Assembly: GCA_020851015.1 (NCBI GenBank)
Contig: JADZDN010000450.1
Span: 1-9,121 of the forward strand
DNA length: 9,121 nucleotides
Origin: Alphaproteobacteria bacterium
GTDB taxonomy: Bacteria; Pseudomonadota; Alphaproteobacteria; JAEULC01
Direction of reading: 5' to 3'
Position numbers and translations under genes: made by a program. The notes under the pieces are model-generated. The model was given only the letters and a program-made list of their open reading frames with translations, ran no database searches and was not told where the DNA came from. Below, piece by piece: positions 1-5,892 of this stretch (its first letter is position 1; every line of letters starts with the position of its first letter).

Positions 1-36
1 CCCCCTCCCCTTGCGGGAGGGGGTAGGGGGAGGGGG
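1..36. repeat. Left outer arm: G-rich hairpin with quadruplex motif
   Basis: CCCCCTCCC (1-9) pairs perfectly with GGGAGGGGG (15-23) across the 5-nt loop CTTGC. The following bases complete four G-runs of 3, 5, 5 and 5 at 15-17, 19-23, 26-30 and 32-36, separated by 1-2 nt loops. This is a canonical intramolecular G-quadruplex motif on the plus strand. The arm matches the reverse complement of 342-376 with only about three differences. Confidence 0.75.
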
Positions 37-87
37 CGTCGCGTTTTCGCGCGATCGGCCGCGCGGCGTGGATCGAGCGGAACGCGA

Positions 88-116
88 GGAAACCACCAAG
101 GCACCAGGACACCAAG
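88..116 (+). repeat. Left inner arm, CACCAAGG-type repeat
   Basis: This 29-nt arm starts GGAAACCACCAAG and continues as degenerate ACACCAAGG-like units. Its reverse complement recurs at 253-281 with 25 of 29 identities, the four mismatches being at arm positions 14, 20, 22 and 24. Purine-rich, A-containing sequence of this kind stands out against the surrounding GC-rich DNA. Confidence 0.7.
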
Positions 117-170
117 GAAGGGAAAAGGGACTCGCCGTCAGGACGTCGTGGACACCACGTCGGAACGGGC

Positions 171-189
171 GCGCGGCCAAGCGCCGCGC
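171..189. repeat. Central short hairpin
   Basis: GCGCGGC (171-177) and GCCGCGC (183-189) form a perfect 7-bp stem with the loop CAAGC. It lies near the centre of both the inner-arm pair and the outer-arm pair. AAAAA (190-194) follows on the plus strand. On neither strand is the stem followed by a T-run, so I do not call it a terminator. Confidence 0.5.
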
Positions 190-252
190 AAAAAGCCCTC
201 TCGCTTTGTCTGGCGCCGTGTCCGTGATGTCGTGGCGGATCAATCCGTCTTT

Positions 253-281
253 CTTGGCGCCTTGGTGTCTTGGTGGTTTCC
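253..281 (-). repeat. Right inner arm, CACCAAGG-type repeat
   Basis: This is the inverted partner of the arm at 88-116. It reads CTTGGCGCCTTGGTGTCTTG and then ends GGTGGTTTCC on the plus strand. The 136-bp interior between the arms shows no open frame with convincing coding character. Confidence 0.7.
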
Positions 282-341
282 AAGGGTTCTGAACGCTTGC
301 GGCGCGCGGGCGCATCGCGAGGACGCGCGCCCTCGCGCGTA

Positions 342-376
342 CCCCTCCCCCATCCCCCTCCCGCAAGAGGAGGGGG
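342..376. repeat. Right outer arm: G-rich hairpin with minus-strand quadruplex motif
   Basis: CCCCCTCC (354-361) pairs with GGAGGGGG (369-376) around a 7-nt loop. On the minus strand, G-runs of 3, 5, 5 and 4 (360-362, 354-358, 347-351, 342-345) are separated by 1-2 nt and form a quadruplex motif. The arm is the inverted partner of 1-36. It ends about 90 bp before the start codon of the next gene. Confidence 0.75.
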
Positions 377-465
377 ACCACACATGAAATCTACTCGGCG
401 GCGGTTCGCGAGCCGGACAGCCATGGCTCGAGGCCGGGCATGATGGATTCAAAGAGGGGCCGCGA
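377..465 (+). other. Leader region before the exported-protein gene
   Basis: This 89-bp stretch lies between the repeat block and the start codon at 466. I see no convincing -35/-10 pair in it. It carries the ribosome binding site at 454-459. On the minus strand a short frame closes at 391-393 with codon use that looks coding-like; this is discussed under the findings as a possible gene remnant but is too short to call. Confidence 0.4.
454..459 (+). promoter_or_regulatory. Ribosome binding site for the exported-protein gene
   Basis: GAGGGG, preceded by AAA, ends 6 nt before the ATG at 466. This Shine-Dalgarno-like site supports that start over the ATG codons at 432 and 440 upstream. Confidence 0.6.
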
Positions 466-1074
466 ATGCTCCGATTGGCCGCGTCCGTCCTTCTCAGCCT
501 TGTCGCGTCAGCCGCCCTGGCCGCCGACCTGCCGGGATGGCTGCAGGCGCGGCTCGGGCAGACCAGCGCGGCGGTCGCGCAGGAGCTCGGCGGCAAGGCG
601 ATGCGCCTCGACCCGCCGCTCGACTACGGCGCGGTCAAGGCGAAGCTGCTGGTCAAGGGCGTGCCCGTGGGCGGCATGGCGATGACCGCGCTCTACCAGT
701 TCGACGCCGACGACAAGCTGGCGCAGGTGCTGCTGGAGCGGCGCGACGCCGGATCGACCCCGAAATCCTTCGCCGCGATCGACCGCGCGCTGCAGCAAGC
801 GCTGGGAAAACCGGCCGCGGCCTGCGCCAAGACGCGCGGCACGCCGCACACGGTGGAGCGGCGCTGGGCGGCGCCGGGCATCCAGGTCCACCTGACGTTC
901 TTCGACTTCACCGGCCAGGCGATGACCTACGACCCCAACACCTACACGTTCGATCCGCTGGTGCCGTCCACGCAGTACGAGGCGTTCAAGCCGCGCAGCT
1001 TCCCGCGCCGCATCGTGCTGCGCTATTTCCCGGCGGCGAACAAGGAGCTGGAAGGCGCGCCGGCCTGCCGCTAG
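466..1074 (+). CDS. Exported protein of unknown function (202 aa)
   Basis: I do not recognise this family. The N-terminus is a clear Sec signal peptide: M-L-R, a hydrophobic stretch, then ALA before Ala-Asp, so cleavage is expected after Ala19. The mature protein of about 183 residues should therefore be periplasmic or secreted. It is soluble-looking, with no further membrane segment. It has exactly two cysteines, Cys120 and Cys201 (second to last residue), which could form a disulfide closing the C-terminus onto the middle of the chain. The C-terminal third is rich in Tyr, Phe and Pro. The start is supported by the GAGGGG site 6 nt upstream and by the signal peptide beginning exactly there. 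It is a single gene facing the ypfJ-type gene with a 6-bp gap; no terminator is visible between them. The coding call is firm, the function unknown. Confidence 0.85.
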   Translation: MLRLAASVLLSLVASAALAADLPGWLQARLGQTSAAVAQELGGKAMRLDPPLDYGAVKAKLLVKGVPVGGMAMTALYQFDADDKLAQVLLERRDAGSTPKSFAAIDRALQQALGKPAAACAKTRGTPHTVERRWAAPGIQVHLTFFDFTGQAMTYDPNTYTFDPLVPSTQYEAFKPRSFPRRIVLRYFPAANKELEGAPACR

Positions 1075-1080
1075 CCAGCC

Positions 1081-1980
1081 TCAGGGCTGCGCGCCGGCGA
1101 AGGTGTTGCAGGCGCTGATCTGGCCGGTCTTCAAGCCCGCGCTGAACCAGCGCGTGCGCTGGGCCGACGAGCCGTGGGTGAAGCTGTCCGGCACCACGTA
1201 GCCCTGGCCCGCGCGCTGCAGCCGGTCGTCGCCGACGGCGGCCGCCGCGTTCATCGCCTGGGCCACGTCGCCGCTTTCGAGGATGCGCCAGTTCTTGTCG
1301 GCGTGGAACGCCCAGACGCCGGCCAGGCAGTCGGCCATCAGTTCGGTGCGCACGGAGACCGCATTCGCCTGGGAACCGGCGGCGCTGCGCTGGGCCTGCT
1401 GCGCCTTCGACAGGATGCCGAGCAGATTCTCCACGTGGTGTCCGACCTCGTGCGCGATCACGTAGGCGGCGGCGAAATCGCCGCGCGCGCCGAGCTGGGC
1501 CTGCATGCGCGCCAGGAAATCGAGGTCGATGTAAAGACGCCGATCGGTCGGGCAGTAGAATGGCCCGACTTGGGCCTGGGCGAAGCCGCAGCCCGACTGC
1601 GTGCCGCCGCTGAACAGCACCAGGCGCGGCGCCTGGTAGCTGCGATTGGCCTGGCGCGGCAGTTCGGCCGCCCACACGTCCTCGGTCTGCGCGAGGACCG
1701 CGGAGGCGAAGCGCCCCGCGCGATCCTCCGGCGCCCCGGTGCGCCCAGCCTGCTGCGTATAGGAAGGCCCGCCTTGCGGCAGGATGTCGCCGCCGCTCAG
1801 CAGCACCAGCGGGTTGATGCCCAGCGCCCAGCTCACCAGCCCGACGACGATCAGCGTGCCGATGCCGATGCCGCCGCGGCCGATCGGAATGCCGAAGCCG
1901 CCACCGCCGCCACCGAATCCGCCGCCTTCGCCGCGACGGTCCTCGACATTCTCGGATTGGCGGAAATCGTCCCAGCGCAT
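1081..1980 (-). CDS. ypfJ: YpfJ-type neutral zinc metallopeptidase, membrane-anchored
   Basis: This 299-residue protein belongs to the YpfJ / KPN_02809 family of putative neutral zinc metallopeptidases. The N-terminus MRW...NVEDRRG is the family signature start. It is followed by a glycine-rich stretch (about residues 19-40) and one hydrophobic membrane segment (about 41-63). The catalytic domain carries HEVGH at residues 177-181, the HExxH zinc site in which two histidines bind zinc and the glutamate is catalytic. The downstream ELMADCLAGVWA block is typical of the family and may supply a further ligand. Length is as expected. GGGGAG lies 5 nt before the ATG. The anchor suggests the protease domain faces the periplasm, but its substrates are not known to me. 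It sits downstream of the glycan operon on the same strand, separated by a terminator candidate, so it may be transcribed independently. Confidence 0.93.
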   Translation of the reverse strand: MRWDDFRQSENVEDRRGEGGGFGGGGGGFGIPIGRGGIGIGTLIVVGLVSWALGINPLVLLSGGDILPQGGPSYTQQAGRTGAPEDRAGRFASAVLAQTEDVWAAELPRQANRSYQAPRLVLFSGGTQSGCGFAQAQVGPFYCPTDRRLYIDLDFLARMQAQLGARGDFAAAYVIAHEVGHHVENLLGILSKAQQAQRSAAGSQANAVSVRTELMADCLAGVWAFHADKNWRILESGDVAQAMNAAAAVGDDRLQRAGQGYVVPDSFTHGSSAQRTRWFSAGLKTGQISACNTFAGAQP

Positions 1981-1985
1981 CGGTG

Positions 1986-1991
1986 CTCCCC
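1986..1991 (-). promoter_or_regulatory. Ribosome binding site for ypfJ
   Basis: On the minus strand GGGGAG ends 5 nt before the ATG at 1980. It fixes the start that gives the family-typical MRW N-terminus. Confidence 0.6.
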
Positions 1992-2018
1992 GTCAGGTGC
2001 CGATTGGGGCAGACATGC

Positions 2019-2036
2019 AAAAAGCCCCGCCCGAGC
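2019..2036 (-). terminator. Possible intrinsic terminator after the glycan operon
   Basis: Read on the minus strand, GCTCGGGCGGGGC (2036-2024) is followed directly by TTTTT (2023-2019), 16 nt after the asnB stop codon. The predicted stem is short (GCUC with GGGC, including one G-U pair), so termination may be weak. An alternative pairing of GGGGC (2028-2024) with GCCCC (2010-2006) would enclose the T-run. Position and the T-run are the main support. Confidence 0.38.
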
Positions 2037-2052
2037 AAAGGTTCCGGCAGCG

Positions 2053-3807
2053 CTACGCGGCCAGTGTTTCGAATACGCCCCCCGCGGGCTTGCGGCGCTC
2101 GATGTGCCTGATGTGCCAGAGCGCATAGAACAGCAGCACCCAGCAGGCGAAGCCGCGCCGACCGACCGGATTGGCATAAAGGGCGCGCACCGCGCCGGGC
2201 AGCGCGATCTCCTCGATCGCGGGCTGGCGTGCGATCAGGTCGCCCAGCTCCGGCCCGCGCCGCGCGATCCATTCCGCCACCGGCACGGTGAAGCCGCGCT
2301 TGGGCGCGAAGGGCTTGACCGCCGGCACGCGCTGGTCGACCCAGCGCCGCAGGATCCACTTGCCCCGCTCGTCGCGCAGCTTCAATCCGTCGGGCAGGGT
2401 GAAAGCGAAGTTCGCGACCTCGGGATCGAGGAAGGGCGTGCGGCCCTCCAGCGCGTTCGCCATCAGGCAGCGGTCGAGCTTGGTCAGCAGATCATTGGGC
2501 AGCCAGTGCGCGCAGTCCGCCGCCTGCGCCACCTGCAGGCGCGAGCGGCCGCCGGACGACGCCTCGCGCTCCGCCGCCACGATGCCGTCGCGCCAATGCT
2601 CGGGCGTCTGGCGCAGCACGCCCAGGCTGGTGAAGGCGCCGCGCCGGATCAGCTTGCGCAGGAACCACCAGGGGCGCGACATCATGCGATAGCGCCCGTA
2701 GCCCGCCAGCATCTCGTCCCCGCCCTCGCCCGACAGCACGACCTTGAATCGCTTGCGCGCCTCCTGCGCCAGCTTGAAGGTCGGCAGGGTGGCGTAGTCG
2801 GCGGCCGGCTCGTCCATCGCTTCGGCGACCTGGGGCAGCAGCGCCCAGAAGTCCTCCTCGCCGAACGGCACCTCGACATGCTCGGCGCCGGTGGCGGCGA
2901 CGGCGGCGCGGGCGTAGTCGCGCTCGTCATGCGCCGCCGTGCCGGGGAAGAACGCCGTGTAGGCGACCACGGGGCGGGGGTTCAACCGCGCCATCATCGC
3001 GAGCACCGTGGTCGAGTCGAGCCCGCCCGACAGGAACATCGCGTAGGGCACGTCCGAGCGCTGGTGCACCTTCACGCTGTCCTCGAGCACCGCGTCCAGC
3101 CGCTTCAGCGCCGCCTCCTCGTCGATCGGCTGCGGCGGCCCGGGCGGCAGGGCGGGAATGCGTCGGCGCTCGACCACCCGGCCCGCCTTGACGACGATGG
3201 TCTCGCCCGGCAGCAGACGGCTTATGCCCTGGAAGATCGTGTCGGCGCCTGTGGTGTACTGGAGCTGCAATAGTTCACCGCGCCGCAGCGGGTCGACCCT
3301 GGCCGGCACGACGCCGGCGGCGATCAGCGCCTGCGGCTCGGAGGCGAAGGCGAAGCCCGACGGCGTTTCCGCGTAGCACAGCGGCTTGATGCCGAACGGA
3401 TCGCGCGACAGCACCAGCGTGTCGTTGGATTGGTCGTGGATCGCGATAGCGTACATGCCGCGCAGGCGCTCGGCGAAGCCCAGCCCGTACCAGCGGTAGA
3501 GATAGAGCGGCGGCTCGCAGTCCCCCTGCGAGGAGAACGCGACGTTCTGCATCGCCGCGCGCAGTTCGACGTAATTGTAGATCTCGCCGTTCGCCATGAT
3601 CGAGCCGCCGCCCGGCTCGTGGAAGGGCTGGTCGCCGGTCTTCAGGTCGATGATCGCGAGACGGCGCTGCACCAGCCCGACATCGCGCGCGACATGCCGC
3701 CCCTCGCCGTCCGGTCCGCGATGGGCGATGCCGTCGGACAGCCGGCCGAGCAGCGCCGGATCGACCGGCGCGCCGTTGTTGGTCATGAAGCCCGCGATGC
3801 CGCACAT
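2053..3807 (-). CDS. asnB: Glutamine-dependent asparagine synthetase-like amidotransferase
   Basis: This 584-residue protein has the two AsnB domains in order. The N-terminal class II glutaminase domain (about 1-200) starts MCGIAGF, so Cys2 is the nucleophile after Met removal. It keeps HRGPDG (29-34), Arg49, NGEIYN (73-78) and Asp96 for glutamine binding. The C-terminal ATP-pyrophosphatase domain has the SGGLDS loop (260-265) and SGEGGDE (359-365). Family chemistry is ATP-dependent activation of a carboxylate, usually aspartate, followed by transfer of ammonia from glutamine. It is the last gene of the glycosyltransferase operon, 7 bp after the previous stop, with AGGTAGGG placed 5 nt before the ATG. 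In O-antigen clusters, AsnB-like enzymes such as WbpS amidate uronic acids, so the true substrate here may be a sugar acid. That is inference from context. Length is close to the usual 550-650 residues. Confidence 0.92.
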   Translation of the reverse strand: MCGIAGFMTNNGAPVDPALLGRLSDGIAHRGPDGEGRHVARDVGLVQRRLAIIDLKTGDQPFHEPGGGSIMANGEIYNYVELRAAMQNVAFSSQGDCEPPLYLYRWYGLGFAERLRGMYAIAIHDQSNDTLVLSRDPFGIKPLCYAETPSGFAFASEPQALIAAGVVPARVDPLRRGELLQLQYTTGADTIFQGISRLLPGETIVVKAGRVVERRRIPALPPGPPQPIDEEAALKRLDAVLEDSVKVHQRSDVPYAMFLSGGLDSTTVLAMMARLNPRPVVAYTAFFPGTAAHDERDYARAAVAATGAEHVEVPFGEEDFWALLPQVAEAMDEPAADYATLPTFKLAQEARKRFKVVLSGEGGDEMLAGYGRYRMMSRPWWFLRKLIRRGAFTSLGVLRQTPEHWRDGIVAAEREASSGGRSRLQVAQAADCAHWLPNDLLTKLDRCLMANALEGRTPFLDPEVANFAFTLPDGLKLRDERGKWILRRWVDQRVPAVKPFAPKRGFTVPVAEWIARRGPELGDLIARQPAIEEIALPGAVRALYANPVGRRGFACWVLLFYALWHIRHIERRKPAGGVFETLAA

Positions 3808-3812
3808 GGATG

Positions 3813-3820
3813 CCCTACCT
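3813..3820 (-). promoter_or_regulatory. Ribosome binding site for asnB
   Basis: AGGTAGGG on the minus strand overlaps the stop codon (TAG) of the preceding glycosyltransferase gene and ends 5 nt before the asnB ATG. Ribosomes finishing the upstream gene would therefore stop on it, which favours coupled translation. Confidence 0.6.
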
Positions 3821-4858
3821 GCCCCCGGCTACCTGGTCGAAGAACGCGCGATACTTTCCTACCACCGCCGCCTCGGTGAAGTCGCGCTCATAGGCGCTGC
3901 GTCCGCCCGCGGCCAGGCGCCGGCGCAGATCGGGATCGTTCATGGCCCGGCGGATCGCGGCGGCGAGGGCCGAGGCATCGTCGACCGGCGTCAGCAACCC
4001 GCTCTCGCCGTCGCGGATCAGCGCGGCCGGTCCCGCGGCGGCGGCGGCCACGACCGGCCGGTCCTGCGCCCAGGCCTCGATCACCACGTTGCCCAGCGGC
4101 TCGTGGCGCGAGGAGCAGGCGAACAGGTCGCACGCCGCGAACAGCGCCGCCACGTCGTCGCGCCAGCCGAGGAACCGCACCCGCTCGGCCACGCCAAGTT
4201 CGCGGGCCAGCGCCTTCAACGCGCCCTCCTCCGGTCCCGCGCCGGCCAGCCACAGGACCGCGCGGGGCAGGTCGACCAGCGCCCGGAGCAGCACGTCGAA
4301 GCCCTTGTTCCGGTGCAGCCGCCCCAGCGCCAGGATCGCGAAGGTATCGCCGGCGGTCGCGAGGCTCGCGCGGGCGACCGGCGCCACGCGTGTCGCCTGG
4401 ACGAAGTTCGGCAGGTAGTGCGCCCGTTCGCGTGGCCAGCCCTGTTCGACGATGTGGCGCCGGATGTCCTCGGTATTGGCGATCAGGTGGCGGCAGCGGC
4501 GATAGTATTTCAGGTCGTAGTAGCCGCCCAGCCGGCCGACCTGCACGAACGGCAGCGCGTCGCTCGACCGGGGGCACAGCCCGCTGGCGCGGTTCATCCA
4601 GGTCAGCACAACCTGGGGCCGGAACGCCGCGATGGCGCGTTTCAGCGCCGGCCGCGTCGCGAAGTCGAGCCAGCCGCCGAACGGCAGCTCGATCGCGTCG
4701 ACGCCCCCCTCGCGCAGCACCGCCGCGCGCCTGGCGTCGCGGCGGATCGCGACCCGCTGCTCAACGCCCGCGCGGCCGAGCGCCAGCGCCAGGCGCTCGA
4801 AGAACGCCTCCGCCCCGCCCTGCGCGGCGCCGGCCATGGCCTGGAACAGGCGCGTCAC
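3815..4858 (-). CDS. Glycosyltransferase, GT4-like (GT-B fold), fourth gene of operon
   Basis: This 347-residue protein looks like a retaining GT-B glycosyltransferase of the GT4 type. The N-terminal half has a glycine-rich GGAE motif (14-17), as in many GT4 acceptor-domain starts. The C-terminal half has a GRLHRNKGFDVLL block and the E-x7-E motif (Glu253 and Glu261, in HEPLGNVVIEA), which binds the nucleotide-sugar donor. I chose the GTG start at 4858 because it overlaps the previous gene's TGA as GTGA and gives the expected short lead into GGAE. Longer upstream readings of this frame would run antiparallel-free but deep inside the preceding gene in another frame. No Shine-Dalgarno site is obvious, so translation probably depends on coupling. 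No membrane segment is seen; it likely acts at the cytoplasmic face of the inner membrane. Donor and acceptor sugars cannot be told from sequence. Confidence 0.88.
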   Translation of the reverse strand: MTRLFQAMAGAAQGGAEAFFERLALALGRAGVEQRVAIRRDARRAAVLREGGVDAIELPFGGWLDFATRPALKRAIAAFRPQVVLTWMNRASGLCPRSSDALPFVQVGRLGGYYDLKYYRRCRHLIANTEDIRRHIVEQGWPRERAHYLPNFVQATRVAPVARASLATAGDTFAILALGRLHRNKGFDVLLRALVDLPRAVLWLAGAGPEEGALKALARELGVAERVRFLGWRDDVAALFAACDLFACSSRHEPLGNVVIEAWAQDRPVVAAAAAGPAALIRDGESGLLTPVDDASALAAAIRRAMNDPDLRRRLAAGGRSAYERDFTEAAVVGKYRAFFDQVAGGR

Positions 4859-5892
4859 GGGATCAGCCGCTCGAACGAAGCCGCCGCGTCGGCCCAGCCC
4901 CAGCCGCGTTGCCTGTCCAGCGCCGCGCGGTGCTGCGCCAGCCACAGCGCGTCGTCGGCCATCAGGCGCACCGCCGCATTGGCGAACTCGTTGTCGTCGC
5001 CGGTGATGTAGCCGGTGACGCCGTCGATCACCCGCTCGGGCGTGGCCGCGATGGGCTGCACCACGGCCGGAACGCCGACCGCCTGGGCCTCGCCGACCGC
5101 CAGGCAGAAGGTCTCGCCGGGATCGCCGCGATAGAGCAGCACGCGCGCCTGGCGCAACTCGTCCACCAGCACCGACTTCGCCACCGGCTCGCGCAGCACG
5201 ACCCCGTAGTTGGACAGGGTACGCGCGCGATCCAGCACGGCCATCATCGTCGCGCGCCTGGCGTCGCCCGCCGCGCCGTAGGTGGCGGGACCGGAGAACA
5301 CGTGCAGCTCCGCCGTCGGCATGCCGGGATGGATGCGCGCCGCCCACAGCTCCAGCAGCCAGGCGAGGCCGCGCAGCGGGTTGGACGTGAAGATCGCGCG
5401 CGGCGACGGCGGTGCGCCAACCGGCTCGGCGCGGCGGAACAGCTCGCCGATGCCGTAGGGGATCACCACCCGCGCGCCGCAGGGCGCCCAGGCGGGATAG
5501 CTGGCCAGGTGGCTGGGTCCGGAGAACACGATCGCCGGGCGCAGCAGCGCCAGCTTCCACAGGTAGCGCAGCTTCAGCAGATAACGCGCGGGGTTGTGGA
5601 TCCAGAACACGGTGCGCCCAGCGCGCCTGTTCATCGCCAGCAGCAGCCGGTCGCCGCGATTGGCGATGTAGAGATCGGCGCGGTCGGGCAGGCCGTTCTT
5701 GATCGGCGCCCAGGCGACTCCGAAATGCGTGCCCGGGTTGGGGCAGTTGTTGGCGACCGTCACCGCGTGGCCGCGCGCCGCGAAAGCTTCGGCCAGGCTG
5801 GCGAAGGCCGTTTCTGCGCCGCCCAGCGGGCGCTCGCGCATCACGATGCCGTCGAACGCGATGCCGTCGTCCGCCATCACGATCCGCGCCAT
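4855..5892 (-). CDS. Glycosyltransferase, GT4-like (GT-B fold), third gene of operon
   Basis: This 345-residue protein is a second GT4-like enzyme, different in sequence from its downstream neighbour. It begins MARIVMADDG and has the acceptor-side motif GGAE (24-27), followed by the alternating hydrophobic pattern of a Rossmann-like fold. The donor-side E-x7-E motif is Glu260 and Glu268 in GETFCLAVGEAQAVG. The ATG at 5892 shares one base with the TGA stop of the GT2 gene (TGATG), and AAAAGGAT lies 9 nt upstream, so this start is well supported. Its end overlaps the next gene by 4 nt. It probably adds one sugar to a lipid-linked core or glycan at the inner membrane. Sugar specificity is unknown. 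Confidence 0.88.
   Translation of the reverse strand: MARIVMADDGIAFDGIVMRERPLGGAETAFASLAEAFAARGHAVTVANNCPNPGTHFGVAWAPIKNGLPDRADLYIANRGDRLLLAMNRRAGRTVFWIHNPARYLLKLRYLWKLALLRPAIVFSGPSHLASYPAWAPCGARVVIPYGIGELFRRAEPVGAPPSPRAIFTSNPLRGLAWLLELWAARIHPGMPTAELHVFSGPATYGAAGDARRATMMAVLDRARTLSNYGVVLREPVAKSVLVDELRQARVLLYRGDPGETFCLAVGEAQAVGVPAVVQPIAATPERVIDGVTGYITGDDNEFANAAVRLMADDALWLAQHRAALDRQRGWGWADAAASFERLIP

Larger units (their letters stand above)
1..376. repeat. Nested palindromic repeat block (non-coding)
   Basis: This stretch has no credible gene and is built symmetrically. The outer arms 1-36 and 342-376 are near-perfect inverted copies of each other, and each is itself a C/G-rich hairpin. The inner arms 88-116 and 253-281 are inverted copies of each other with 25 of 29 positions matching. 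A perfect 7-bp hairpin (171-189) sits close to the axis of symmetry. No transposase or target-site duplication is visible, and the left edge coincides with the window edge, so the block may extend further left. Both arm types resemble short dispersed repeats that I recall from many GC-rich proteobacterial genomes; that resemblance is memory, not a search. It could be a composite intergenic repeat, a non-autonomous element, or two independently inserted hairpins. The open frames crossing it look like chance frames in GC-rich DNA. Confidence 0.7.

Noticed and set aside
171..194. Central hairpin followed by AAAAA considered as a terminator
   Set aside because: The A-run follows the stem on the plus strand, and on the minus strand the T-run precedes the stem. 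Neither orientation has the T-run after the stem.
1..376. CRISPR array or insertion sequence in the repeat block
   Set aside because: The repeats are inverted pairs, not regularly spaced direct repeats, and there is no cas gene, transposase or target-site duplication in view.
11..596. Short open frames within and beside the repeat block (11-292, 148-387, minus 240-596)
   Set aside because: They run through palindromic repeat arms, have no ribosome site or recognisable domain, and one is antisense to the signal-peptide gene.
1174..3273. A 699-codon plus-strand open frame opposite ypfJ and asnB
   Set aside because: Its product is a low-complexity Arg/Ala/Gly/His-rich chain without domains, and it lies antisense to two genes with intact catalytic motifs. 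This is the usual effect of high GC content.
3815..5560. A 581-residue version of the fourth operon gene starting at 5560
   Set aside because: The extra N-terminal 234 residues lie inside the preceding glycosyltransferase gene in another frame and are Arg-rich. The GTG at 4858 gives a normal GT4 N-terminus and a 4-nt stop/start overlap.
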